From Amoebophrya sp. A120 (Eukaryota; Sar; Dinophyceae; Syndiniales; Amoebophryaceae), in NCBI GenBank assembly GCA_905178155.1, contig CAJINV010000001.1, positions 734,637 to 798,636 of the forward strand: a DNA stretch of 64,000 nt, given 5' to 3'. The notes under the pieces were generated by a model. The model did not search any database and was not told where the DNA came from. It worked only from the letters and a program-made list of their open reading frames with translations. A program made the translations under genes and the position numbers. Of the stretch, positions 33,565-44,579 are shown piece by piece. How positions within the stretch are numbered: the stretch's first letter is position 1; each line of letters begins with the position of its first letter.

Positions 33565-36032
33565 TCAGTGGTCGATGCCCAGCGCCACGTTGATAGGCTT
33601 CAATGCGAACGCGGAAAACAAGCTTCCCAGGAAAATCCCGATTAGCAAATTGGTGCTCAAAATCGGACCGATCTGTGCGCGTTCCGCCGGATGGGTAATC
33701 GTACTGCCCGCTTCCATAAAGGCCCAGGTGGCCAGGTACGCGTGGAACATGCCCTGGAAGATGTTCACTAGGAAGGGCACCGCGAGATTGAATTCGTAGA
33801 GACAAGTCAAAAAGCAGAGCAAAGTAACCAAACAGCATTTCATCCCAACGAGCGGTAAAAACCACCCCCGCTTCGGTTTCCACAGCCACGGTAAATACCG
33901 GCCCGACAAGTCCCCCACGCTGAAGCAACCAATGACAAGTAACAAAAAGTTGGACTTGCAGAGGCGGTGGTCTGCGGGATCGGTACTGTCATCGGGTTTC
34001 ACGTCGGCTTTGAATTTCAGTGGGAGCGCCGGATGAATCGCGAAAGTCGTGAAAAAGACGAAGAACATACCCGTAAACATCGGCCAATCATCGGCGTACA
34101 CGGCCCAGATGGTGCGTGGCTGGATGGTAGAAGTCGAACGAGTTTCGACGGAATGGATATCGTCGTGGTCTTCCTGGTCGTGTTGTTCCCCAAGTAGGCT
34201 TGTCCTGTTCTCGCAGTTCTGCTCTCCGCGTGAGAAAAACTTCTTGGCAGCAGGGCTTGTTTGATGTACTAGCGGCTGCGACTCGACATCTCGAGGTGTA
34301 GTTCCGGTGGCGCCTGTAGTTCGACTTACGGCGTGCGCACTGTCCCCGCACTTCATCGCCTTCTTCGGTTGTTCCGTAGTCGGTATAAAAATTCCGGCAC
34401 TAGTGCTGGACGGGAACGGACTCTCCGCATCTTCAATTTGTTCCAATTGTTCACGCAGTTCTGCCTCGTCCGGATTCAGGTTCTCTAGTTCGACCTGTTT
34501 CGCTAACAGCACGTTTTTTCTCACGGCGCAACTCAGCACGAAGTAGGCCAAAATGATTACAAAAGCCGCAATCGAGAGCAGAATGTAGACGAGCTCGCTG
34601 GTGTACCCCTTGTGACCCAATGCGAGGTTGTAGACCAAATTGAAGACCAACGGCGGAATGCCCGCCAACGCATTACCAAGGGACCAGAACGTCATCACGC
34701 GGCGGCTATGAAGACTCGTACACAAACCTGGTTTTGAAAACGGACGCAGGATTTATGGCAAATTTTTAATTCGCTGCTCTCGTTTTTTTATGCAGCGGTT
34801 TCGTGTTTCTCGCATGACTTGTTGAAGTTGAACAAGCCATGATGTGTCTACTTACGACCCACTCTAGCTAGGATTGCGATATGAATCCTCTTGCCTCGAA
34901 TTCAACTGCAAACATAACCTCTGCCTTTATGGTTATACCAGCACCGGAGCTCTGCAGCCAGGAATTTCCGATGCCGAGTACCGCTTTCGCGGTCAGTGCG
35001 AGCGCCCGCGACTTGTAGGCCACTGCCAGAATCAGAAGCGGGAAATAGACCAGGAAGTTGAACCCACAAGCAATTGCCCAGCGGACCGGGAAAGTGAACG
35101 CTGCAAAGAACTGGTTGCGGGTCCACAGGATTTTTGTCATGGTTTTGGAACCAGCTTCGCCTCGTCCACCTAAATGACCCTTTTCCAACTCGGAATAAAA
35201 GTTCGTATCCCGACTTGATGTAGTAGAACGAGGATCCAACGAGTCCTCTCGGTGCTCTTGACTCGGCGAAGTCACCTCCACAACCGGCTGAAATTTCCGC
35301 TTTTCCGTGATGTAGGCGTAGAGAAGGGCAAAAACAACGTTACTGGCGCCGTAAGGAAAACCAGAAATGTAGCCCCAGTCGGTGCCGAGCATCTGTGATG
35401 AAGTAGATGTAGGTTTGCGATAGTCATAGCACAAAAAACGTACACAAACATTCTCACTTATCAATGAGAATGATTCTTGTGTAGTTTCGGGCCGCAGCAG
35501 AACACAAATTTGACCATGCTTGCTGTCAAGCTTCTTTCATAAAACGGAGCCACAAATAAAAATAGCTTACGTCCGGCATGTTCAGAAACGGATTAATGTT
35601 GCTGATCACGTTGTATCCGAAGAGTTCCACAAAGCTGACGAAAAACAAGACGGCCGTCGCATGAATGAGAGCAGGTGTCATCTTCTCCTTCTCGTCGCCA
35701 GCTTTATCTCGTGCATCATCTTTATGCGTAGAACAAGCCGCGACCACAGTACAATTCTTCGGCTTTGCATGATGAAGGTAATCATCCACCGGCTCATCTC
35801 TCACAACAGAGACGTGCGATTCGTCTTTGAAGATTTGTACAGGAGGATGAGAACGTGTTTTCGGTGTAGCTGCACGATGATGCTGGTGCTGCACGTGCCC
35901 CGCTGCCCCGCCCGGATCGTCAGCGGCTGGCAAGGAGGAATCCTCTGGAGACAGGAGCGTGCGTCCACGGTCGGTAGCACGCGGAACATTTTGCTGCTGC
36001 TCATCTGCAGCAGCTGCAGGCGCTGCTGGCAT
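33565..36032 (-). CDS. equilibrative nucleoside transporter-like protein, copy B, three exons
   Basis: Exons 36032-35571, 35392-34939 and 34727-33565, 2079 nt (692 aa) in frame. The same ENT blocks as copy A are present: FFVSFVELFGYNVISNI, DWGYISGFPYGASNVVF, VMTFWSLGNALAGIP, FFTTFAIHPALPL, FSVGDLSGRYLPWL and the C-terminal ERAQIGPILSTNLLIGIF. The protein is longer because of a Pro/Ala/His-rich N-terminus and a larger central hydrophilic loop with SPFPSST and many acidic residues. Both introns (35393-35570 and 34728-34938) are GT-AG and match two introns of copy A. There is no introner, which makes it the uninterrupted reference for copy A. Transport role inferred from family. Confidence 0.88.
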
Positions 36033-36310
36033 TCTGACCCAGAACCGTTGTAAAAAAGTAGAATATCGTCGAGCACCAGTTGTGATTTGAATAGAAACGT
36101 AGAAAACTGAAAAACAAAACGAAATGAAATATGAAAATCAGAGTGCAAAGTGCAGCTCGACGCACTAGCTAAGGCAAATCAAAAGTAAAACGTAAACGGG
36201 TAAAAATGAAAATCATGAAAATACGACAGGTAAAAATAAAGGCAGTACTCAGATTCACGCACTCGTCCGTATACTATTCCGATGTGTATTATCGAAGTTT
36301 TTCAACTTCT

Positions 36311-36357
36311 AAGCGTGCGGAGCACCGAGAATCCTCGCACGACCTGCAAAGATGAGG
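36311..36357 (+). repeat. 47-bp direct repeat, left copy
   Basis: The 47 bp starting AAGCGTGCGGAGCACCGAGA and ending CAAAGATGAGG are identical to 37054-37100. Similarity continues weakly beyond (TACAATACCAAAT versus TACAGTACGGAAT). Confidence 0.9.
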
Positions 36358-36469
36358 CTACAATACCAAATATAGCCGCCGAGGCGGGGGTAGTGAGGTC
36401 GCGCGGGGTTTTTTTGACTGGACGACGCCGGGCCTTTTTGCGCTTTTCAGAGGAGAAACACTTCTTCGC

Positions 36470-36940
36470 ACGCTATGGCCCCAAAAGGGCCTCCGCCAGG
36501 GTCGGCCCTGTGGCCCCCCCAAATCGGGCCCATAGCATGCGGGCTGGCTTGCTGCTTTTGGCGGGATTCGCGTCCATTGGTTTTTTATGTTGAAAAACCG
36601 CGCCCCTGCCGCCTACTGAATCGCAACGCTTTTCCGCATGCTATAGCCACCCCAGGGCCTCCACCAAGCCCGGCCCCATGGGCCCCCAAAATCGGGCTCA
36701 TAGCATGCGGATTGGCTTTAAGATTTTGGCGGGCCTCCCGCTTTTTGTTTTTTTTTGTTGAAAAGTCGCACTTTTTGGATTGCTCCCCGCATTACAAATG
36801 CCCGACTTTGGTGGCCGTCTTTGCGACCTCGAAAAGTGGCCAAAAATGGTCCCCATAGCATGCGGATTCGAAGCCTTTGCCGTCTTCGCATTTTTCCGGC
36901 GTCCCTCTTTGGGCGCCCCAAATCGACGGAAATAGGTGCG
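36470..36940 (+). repeat. degenerate tandem repeat, three units of about 155-170 bp
   Basis: CATAGCATGCGG recurs at about 36532, 36702 and 36856, each unit also carrying a GGGCCTCC or CCAAAATGG-like block, a CCCCCAAATCGG or CCCCAAATCG block and a TTTTTGTTGAAAA-like block. GC-rich and non-coding. Confidence 0.7.
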
Positions 36941-37053
36941 CCGGACGCCTCAGAAGGGCGCCCCTTTTGCCGGCTCCCCTGCGTCGTTTTATCAAGTGCG
37001 AATCGATAGTTTTCGACCGGGCTTGTTTGCTATCAAATCCCCGGCCGCTTGAT

Positions 37054-37100
37054 AAGCGTGCGGAGCACCGAGAATCCTCGCACGACCTGCAAAGATGAGG
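37054..37100 (+). repeat. 47-bp direct repeat, right copy
   Basis: Identical to 36311-36357, 743 bp away in the same orientation, bounding the tandem-repeat block. Confidence 0.9.
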
Positions 37101-37789
37101 TTACAGTACGGAATGCGGACCATACGTTTTATTCCGAGGAACAGATGAACCGATTGAAAAACCGACAGTGTTAAACAACGGATCTGCAGGATGAGCTTAA
37201 AGTAGATAGCAACAGGCGAGCAGATCTTGCTTAGATCGTCATCCTTGCCGGTGCCTTTGGCTTGTTAGTTTTGGTCTTTGATCACAAAGTACAGTAGCTT
37301 GATGTCCAATGAGTTCTCCTCGGACGGCGAGTTACTTATGTGCTAAGACCGACCTACTGCGATGGCCATTTGAGGAATGCGAATGAAAATCTGGCGAGAC
37401 AATGAAGGATCGTGTCAATTTTCTACTTCCAGCGATCCGTTGCGTGGTACAGCAGTGCTTGCAGTCGATCGAACTCTCCACACGTACTGTCTAGAAGAGC
37501 GCAGCTGCGCTAGTGATAGGTGCAGCAGGAGCTGCAAAATTACCATTTATTTCTCGGAAAAGAAACATGAGTTTTCCATTTGCTCACAAGTGTTCTTGTG
37601 TCCTTAATTTTACAATCGAGCTCTCTCCGAAGCCCTCATGGTGTCTGCGTGTGTTTTCTCTATTTCTATGCAATATCTTTACATGATTGTAAATGTCATA
37701 AATTTTCTTATTTCCGAAATCGAATGCGGATGCGCTGCAAACGAGAACCTAATTTTTGGTCCGAAACTTCCACTGGCTTCTGCTCGACG

Positions 37790-40463
37790 TCACGCTTTCG
37801 CGTAGTACCTCCAAAATGACCGCCAAGATGAGCTGCCACCCTTTTTCCTGGCTAAAGTGTCTCCGTCCTCTCTCTCACCAGAAGATGCGCTGTTTCTCGT
37901 CTCTTGAGCTCCTGACCGCGCAAAGCGATCCCCCGGAGGAAGTCCCTCGTCAAAATCTTCCTGATACCGGCCGTCCGGACCATAGTCGTATGGTGGGTAG
38001 GACCGGTAATTATTTATATTTTCGAAACTGTCGTCCCCACCATGAGCAGCTGCAGGTCCTTCGTGAAAATTGTCAGCAGAACCACTACTGGGCACTCTTC
38101 TCCTAATCGGCAATTTCCAGCCCCCGAGCAAGCGGATGAAGGTGGCGCACTCGCTATCAAATGCAAAAATGTCTGGGTCTGCAAGAATGCAACTTGTGAT
38201 GCTGCATCTCGATGTCTAAAAAATTTCTGTGTTGCATGAGTAGCAAAAGGATTCTAATTTTTGCTACGCGGAGAGGGCATTTGTCATGCGGAATAGGCAT
38301 CGCGAATCCCTCAAAAGCCCTGTGATGCCAGGGCATGCATCACAGACATCATGGCTCATGCAAACCGTGCATGACAAGTCTCAGAATCTTCCAGACCCAG
38401 ACATTTTTGCATTTGATACTCGCTGCTTCCGCGGTACAGTGCTTCGATGTCCTTGTAGAGGTGGAAGGCGTTTCGTTTGTTCTTGCCGAGAATCGCCACT
38501 TCTGTCGCGACATTGCCGTATTCCTGCCCGAAGTGGGCCAGTTTGTCAAAGTCTCGCTTGCTTTCCGCTTTCGCGAAGATCTTCTGGAGGTTCAGTTTGT
38601 GCAGCGCCGGCGCGCGTTCCTCTAACACGGGTCGGGGCGGCGGAAGCCGGGTCAGCTCGTAGTTGCTCAGGATTGTCTCCTTGTTCTCAAACAGCAAGGT
38701 GCGGAGACGTAAGGGAACTTCGTCCTTCTTGCCCGTGCTCTTTTTCGCGAGAGGTATAGATTTCGATTTCGAATCAATATCGTTTAATGCTCCGCGTTTT
38801 GTTCCCGACGAGGAAGATGTTTTTGCAGTACTGCTAGCTATTTTCGGTGGTTTTATCGCCTGCCTGTCCAAAATCTCCGCGAGAGTCTCGTAAGGCTTTA
38901 CGTTTTGGAAGAGTTGCCGGAATTTGTGCGGCCCGAAGCCCTTCGCGCCGGCGGTAATGCAGTCCGAGCTGTTATCCAAGGAAAAAAGTGCTACAGTTAC
39001 ACATTTGTAGTGAATTCAGCATCACAAATTTGCCTTTTAATGCAGAGATTATAAAGCAAAAGCAAAACACACACGAAACGAGACCCGCAAGCATTTTGCG
39101 CATGACAGAAGTCGTCTGTCATGCATGTTTTGCAACACAATGTGTAACTGTAACACTTTTTTCTTGCGATAGCTGTCGCCCGAAATCGCCAGCATTTCCG
39201 CGATGCGGTCTGCCGGGAGACCGAGGTATAAGAGTGCACAACTCCCCCTCGTCCCCCATTTGTAGGGCATGAACAACAATACAAGCGCCGGCACGAGTGC
39301 AGGTTTTGCATGACAAATTCACTCCGGATTGTAGTGCTGTTTGGGCTGCCAGAACCTGTCATGCAAAAAGTGAGGCAAAGGGTGCATTTTTTTGGTCTAT
39401 TTTGCATGACAAATGAGGGGAAGCAGGGGCGGTTGTGCACAACTATCATACGAACTTGTGCTCCACCAGAATCTCGTCGATGGGGTCGAACGTGAAGGGA
39501 TCCACGATATCAATCCCGTAGGGCAGGTATGCATGGCAAATATGTCTGGGTCTGGAAACTGAGACATGGAACTTGTAATGCTTGCTAGTCCTACACTCCT
39601 GTAAAATCTGTTTTGCCTGACTAACAAAGAAGACGTTCTCTGTGGTCATAAAAAAGCGCAGTTTCTCATGCGGACTGAGCATGAGAGAGCGTTCAGCGAA
39701 CTTGTCATGCTGGGCTGCATTGGCAAATATTTCAGTCATCCACAGTTCAGCATCACAAGTTTCCAGACCCAGACATATTTGCATGTGATAGCAGGAGTTG
39801 AAAGAGGTCTTTGTCGGTGGAAAACACGACGGTTTGGTTCTTCGTTGGAACAAGGAGCTGTTGTTGTACTTCTGCATTGATTTTGCCGCTAGAAGTAGAA
39901 TTGGCCGCGTCTAGTGAAGAGGTAGACCCGGCGGATGAGGCTGTTGAGGAAGAAGATGTTGAACACGGAGGTGCACCAAGTTGTTGTTGATCACCGGTTC
40001 CTTCACTTATCTCTACGTGTTCCACTCCTACTCCCTGGTTCCGGCACTGCCACTCGTGCTCCACGGCCAACTTGGCCAAAACGTCGTCGCCCTCCAACCC
40101 GTTTTCTGCCACCACGAGCGGAATCCCGCTGTAGGGGAGAAAATTCCTCCGCACCAAGTTCAGGTTCGCGACGAAAATTTCCCGCTCGCGCTCGTCCTTC
40201 CAGGAGACCCGCTTTTTGTACTCCTTCAGATGCTCCTTGCGCCAGCTGTTGGACTCCCCGGAAAGCGAATCCAGCACCAGCAGCGGCTTCGCCCGCACCG
40301 TGTCCGCGATCAGCCGGATCGCCCACAGCTTCCTGCACAAATTCTCGGTGAAGTGCTGACCTTTACCGGCCGCGCAGAACCGGCGGGCAACCAGGGTACC
40401 GTCGATCAGCCACAAGGGGCCGGTGGCCGTCGCGGCCAGGGCCGCCGCGCTGGGAGGTGACAT
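37790..40463 (-). CDS. Pol I-type 5'-3' exonuclease (FEN-like), five exons
   Basis: Exons 40463-39791, 39522-39451, 39221-39172, 38967-38419 and 38149-37790, 1704 nt (567 aa) in frame; all four introns are introners. The fold is that of the 5'-3' exonuclease domain of bacterial DNA polymerase I: LWLIDGT with Asp21, LVLDS with Asp65, GLEGDD (124-127), STDKD (Asp217, Asp219), and the helix-three-turn-helix block SGDSSDCITAGAKGFG (about 260-280). These acidic residues are the metal ligands of the family, which removes RNA primers or flaps. A Ser-rich insertion of about 60 residues separates GLEGDD from STDKD. The C-terminal 270 residues are not from Pol I; no polymerase domain follows. Location (nucleus or organelle) cannot be told from the Ala-rich N-terminus. 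Confidence 0.9.
38155..38418 (-). mobile_element. introner, family A
   Basis: Gene-strand start TATCAAATGCAAAAATGTCT, end ACATTTTTGCATTTGATA: the outer 20 bp are perfectly inverted. Exact target duplication GCGAG. Removal joins YRGSSE to CATFIRLLGG. Confidence 0.97.
38973..39171 (-). mobile_element. introner, family F
   Basis: Gene-strand start TATCGCAAGAAAAAAGTGTT, end GCACTTTTTTCCTTGGATA, with a further inverted ACAGTTACACA/TGTGTAACTGT pair. Exact target duplication ACAGC. It splits the H3TH motif, joining AISGDS to SDCITAG. Confidence 0.96.
39227..39450 (-). mobile_element. introner, family C
   Basis: Gene-strand start TATGATAGTTGTGCACAACC, end AGTTGTGCACTCTTATA. Flanks GTTCG and CCTCG (3 of 5). 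Removal joins VEHKF to GLPADRI. Confidence 0.88.
39528..39790 (-). mobile_element. introner, family A
   Basis: Gene-strand start TATCACATGCAAATATGTCT, end ACATATTTGCCATGCATA. Exact target duplication CCTGC. Removal joins DLFQLL to PYGIDIVD. Confidence 0.96.
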
Positions 40464-41514
40464 GCTGATACTGATACAATGTCGAGCTTTGCAGAAACAA
40501 ATAATCAAGTTTTACTTTAACTTAGTCATGAGGGGGTCCTGTTTCACGGTTTTGGAATCCTCTCTCACGAAGAACAAAGCGCCTCTCATGGAAGGAACTA
40601 CAGAGTCATAGGCATAGAGTCTCCGGCGTGCGTGACACACTAGAGGGTGCAACGCGCTCCTAGGTGGCTGTTTCTTCGCTCTTGCGTCTACTGCAACTAC
40701 TTCTACTTTCGCCCTCTGTTAGACAAGTACTCACTCTCGACATGCTGTTCCGTTGACGCTGCGTCACAGTCCGCATCTGCGGATCCAGATGGCGCCAAGT
40801 AGTGAGTATGTCGATTTTTACTCTGTTCCTGATATGCTCATCGACTTGAGCTTGTACTTGAAATTGTACGTAAGTACGCACATTATAATGGGACTATGCT
40901 CTTCAGAGTCAGACGAAGTAGTCGGAGGAGAACACAAAGTGCATGGGCTTGATTTGCCCACGCGGAAAATGTCCGTGGCTTTCGCTGACTCGGTGTAGGT
41001 CTAGCTTTGGATGAGGATGTTTCATGAAAAACATGGAGCGTAAACGACACTAAGCGAGGACAACTGTTCGGAAAACAGAAGCACTGCTAGCAAAATTCAT
41101 GTCTAGAAGTTTATTTGGAGAAAACGATGTACAACTCGACTTTCGGAGGTCCTCGTGCGACATCAAGCCACGTAGACTTTCTTCTCAGATTTTGCTCACC
41201 AGGAGAAAAATTTTCTGAGTTGGCAATCTTGTATGGGTCGTGGAGTGCCGCGTTTGATACATGTATATTTACGATACTAGATATATGATGAGTGAATCCA
41301 CATGTACGTTCGTATGATGGTACTCTGCTGACTGTGTAAAAATTTCATGTTCGTTATTTCCTCTGCGTCTCTGCGATAGTCGAAAGATTGTACAATGGGA
41401 TTAATGGTTGTGGTTCCTCGTCCCCAGGACGGGAGGCGGTACTGGTCACAAGCAAATAAACGTCTTCTTCAAGGCCGAACGAAGTACAAGTAGATGCGTT
41501 TTGATACTTCTAGA
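40464..41514. other. spacer, no feature recognised
   Basis: No supported gene; short frames on both strands without conserved sequence. Confidence 0.5.
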
Positions 41515-42864
41515 TCATGCCCGCTGCACCACAGATCCGTTGGCGGTGCGCACGTAGTAGCTGTCTCCCGCCCCGACCCCCGGTTGCTGGGACATGGTCA
41601 ACGACGCATTTTGAGAACCTCCTGATCTGCTTCTTTGCGAGGCGGAGGAAGAGCGCTTCGATTTCGTGCTTGTAAGCATTTTCTCCTCGTCGTCCAGCTC
41701 CTCCTCCTTGAAATCGTACATGGGCCATTCGCAACAGAAAATCCGTTTCAACACCAGCGGGAAGCATTTCCCTCCAGGAAAGGGGACCAGCATAAAGGAA
41801 CTCTGTCTGTACTCCTTATAGTCGTCCACCAAGTTTGGGTTCGTGTAGTACCGCTTCAAATTCTTCCCCTCGCAGGTCGGCAAACCGGACACGCACATGA
41901 GCAAGACGCAGGTGAGGCAGGGTGATAACCCCGCGATGATCATGTAGACTAAAAACCACTTCTGGAACATCCCGCCCGGGAAGGACTGCTCGAAGCCGCG
42001 CACCAGCGGCCACGTGAACGCCCACGCGGAGAACCACATGAGGATTTCGCCGAAGTAGTTCGGGTGGCGGCTCCACGCCCAGGGCCCGATCTTGCAGATC
42101 CCGCCAGGGCGTCCGTTCGCGACCCATTTCGCCTTGATGATGTCAGAGCTTATTTGTAAAAGTAAGCCGATAGAAAACGTCGCCGCGAACACGTAGTCGT
42201 ACCACCGGAATTCCGTGCGGAACTGCGCCCCAAGGACGACCAGCAACGTATGCAAGTACATAACTCCCCATCCCCCTCATTTGAATGGCATTCACAGCAA
42301 CACAAACAACGGCAGAAATGTGGCTTCCGTATGACAAATCTCTAATATACGGATTGATGTAGTACTGTTTGAGGTTGTTCCAAAATCTGTCATGCAGAGA
42401 GAGCTTAAAGGCAAGACGTGTATTCGGTATGATGCATGACAAATGAGGGGGAGCAGGAGTTGTGCACTCCCATACAGCGGCATGGAGATCGCGAACACCC
42501 AGAAGGCCTGCATCATCCAGGTGATCAGGAATTTACAGAAGGACTTTTTGATCTCCTCGAACCGGCTGTCCCCGTCGCGCAGGCGGACGCGGTAGCAAAG
42601 GAACAGCAGCAGCCACATGCGGCTCAATGCGAAAAGCGTGGTCATCGTGATCTTCCGGGGGTCATCATTGTTCGCCTGCGATTGGAAGTACGCGAGCGGA
42701 ATCATGGCGAGGAAATTCAAGCCGCCGATCGTGTCAAACAGCGCCTCCGTTTGGAGCACGTACCCGTGAATGAACCCGAGCAGCTGCGTGCCGCCGCACA
42801 AAGCCGCGCCCGTCCATAGTAATTGGTTCACGCACAGCACCGAGGGGTTGGCGAGTTGGGCCAT
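41515..42864 (-). CDS. DUF1295 / steroid 5-alpha-reductase-like membrane enzyme
   Basis: Exons 42864-42475 and 42243-41515, 1119 nt (372 aa) in frame. Several membrane helices are visible in both exons. The family signature lies in the second exon: GGICKIGPWAWSRHPNYFGE followed by ILMWFSAWAF, the NADPH-binding region of DUF1295 and C-terminal steroid-reductase-like proteins. The reaction is therefore probably reduction of a lipid or sterol double bond in the endoplasmic reticulum, but the substrate is not predictable. The last 80 residues are a Ser/Lys-rich cytosolic tail not typical of the family. The only intron is an introner. Confidence 0.88.
42249..42474 (-). mobile_element. introner, family C
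   Basis: Gene-strand start TATGGGAGTGCACAACTCCT, end GGAGTTATGTACTTGCATA. Flanks CGCTG and CGTTG (4 of 5). Removal joins ISMPL to LVVLGAQF. Confidence 0.93.
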
Positions 42865-43595
42865 GTTGGTGAAGGTGGTGGAGACTTTTGTGATTATAGG
42901 ATTTAGAAACTTGTTGGTGTTCCAACGTAAGTTGTACAGCTAGTCTTTATTTATCCTCACGGGCGGCCGCGAAAAGTTGTGCTGATACTTGTTGTATACT
43001 AGGCCAAATAGAGTACATCTTGAGATAGAGATACGGTAAAAAATAACTTCTGCAGATCTTCACGCAGCTTGTTGTACTTCGCTGCGGTTAGGGAAAATTT
43101 TAGGGCATTGTAATGAAGCTGCATTTGTGTTTTGGATCGAGTCTGTCATCAAATAAGACGTCACGATGATAGTTCGAGCGTGGTGATTTTTCAAAGCTTG
43201 CAAGATTTTCTAAATTGCATGCAGCAGTTGTAGAATTTCGAATCTTCGCCCCCAAAAGTGAAGATCCTTTTAGCTGGCAACTCCACGTATTGTTCGATAA
43301 AACTGCAGCCGCAGAGGACCGTTGGAAGATGCTTCTGCGAAGCTACGATATTTGCCGAGTACAGATTGATGTAGACAAACCGACATCTTCACAGAGACGA
43401 ACCGACTTCAAGCAGACCAAAGTACGGAAAGCCGTCATGGAGTCAGCTACCGACCTATAGTAAGGGACAACTTCGAGAAAATTCAGCACCGAAGTTCGTT
43501 TTACCATTCACCGAGAGGGTGTTTCGTTGTACGAAGTAACAGCAACAGAGCATGAATTTTTCCGAGGATGCCTGTGCTAGAACTACTACGCGCTG
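42865..43595. other. spacer, no feature recognised
   Basis: No supported gene; an 81-codon plus frame at 43215 is treated as chance. Confidence 0.5.
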
Positions 43596-44579
43596 TCAAT
43601 TTGATATTGATTCTTCTGTCAACCCGAGTAAGTGATTAAAGAGATCGTCCGTTACATCTGGGTACTCGTTCAAGCACTGATACGCCATGCGGAATAGCAA
43701 CGTCTCGCAGCTGACTGTCAGAGCGTTCAGCACCCGTTGCTCGAAAAGGATTCGTGGATTATTCTGGTCGTCGAAAGCATCTATTTTTTCCCGCGGCGGC
43801 GCATCACTCTCCTGTTTGGTCTCTTCAGCGCCTTCATTTCCCAGTATTTTCGTCTCCCCGCCGTCCTTTCCCAATCCTCGCGTACTAGTTCCTGTTTCGC
43901 CTTCTACCAGCGCCTTGCAGTGATGCGCCAGGCTCAGCGTGGAGGGGAGGACGCGCTCGCAACAGGCTTGGGCTATTGTCGTGAGGGTGCTGAAGTGCTT
44001 TTCGTTCATTTTCTTGAAGATCTGTTCCGGGAATTTTTTCTTACTCTCCGCAGTTGAAGATGAGCCAGACGTCCCGCTTGCCATGCGCAAATGCCGCCCG
44101 TACTTCTCCAAAAGGATCCGTGGCAATATCTCGTGGGTGAAGACCAAAAGATGCGCGGTCACAAGCTCGTCATAGTGGTTCAAGGTCAATGGCGTTGTGC
44201 TGGCGCCCGTTGTGGGAACTATTTTGTTTTGTCCTACAAGATCCTTACCCGCGGTGCCCGGATCTGCTTCTGCCCCTTCCGCTGCTCCGACCAGCGCATC
44301 GTAGACTTTTGCCACCAACTTTCGGTCCTCATTGTACTTTTCTAATTTACGCGTCGCCACTTCCAGCTTGTCTTCAACGTCTCCTCTATTTGATTCATTT
44401 TGTCCATCCTCCTGTTTAGCACGGGCCACAGTTGTGGACTTGTCAATCGTCTTGGTTAACACGCGCCAGAATTGTTCCAACTGCGGCGAAGCATGCTGAT
44501 CTTGGAGCAAACCAGAAACCGCCTGCAGAAGGAGGGACTCTTGCCGTAGGGAAACATAATCCTCGAAGGAGACGGCCAT
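43596..44579 (-). CDS. hypothetical protein, 327 aa, intronless
   Basis: One frame from ATG 44579 to a stop at 43596. The sequence is mainly charged and helical: a helical N-terminus (VSLRQESLLLQAVSGLLQ), a Lys/Glu-rich stretch (DKLEVATRKLEKYNEDRKLV), a middle segment HYDELVTAHLLVFTHEILPR with IACCERVLPSTLSLAHHCKA-like helices, an acidic Gly-rich linker, and a helical C-terminus. No signal peptide or membrane segment. I recognise no family. A cytosolic helical scaffold is possible but unproven. It borders the GC-rich island on its promoter side. Confidence 0.75.
   Translation of the reverse strand: MAVSFEDYVSLRQESLLLQAVSGLLQDQHASPQLEQFWRVLTKTIDKSTTVARAKQEDGQNESNRGDVEDKLEVATRKLEKYNEDRKLVAKVYDALVGAAEGAEADPGTAGKDLVGQNKIVPTTGASTTPLTLNHYDELVTAHLLVFTHEILPRILLEKYGRHLRMASGTSGSSSTAESKKKFPEQIFKKMNEKHFSTLTTIAQACCERVLPSTLSLAHHCKALVEGETGTSTRGLGKDGGETKILGNEGAEETKQESDAPPREKIDAFDDQNNPRILFEQRVLNALTVSCETLLFRMAYQCLNEYPDVTDDLFNHLLGLTEESISN

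Larger units (their letters stand above)
36033..37789. other. spacer with direct-repeat-bounded tandem repeats
   Basis: No gene is supported. It contains the 47-bp direct repeats and the degenerate tandem units listed separately. Confidence 0.5.

Noticed and set aside
38155-39790. CRISPR array or tandem repeat reading of the repeated CATGACA/CCAGACCCAGACAT strings
   Set aside because: The strings are inverted-repeat ends and cores of separate introners with distinct target duplications, not regularly spaced direct repeats.
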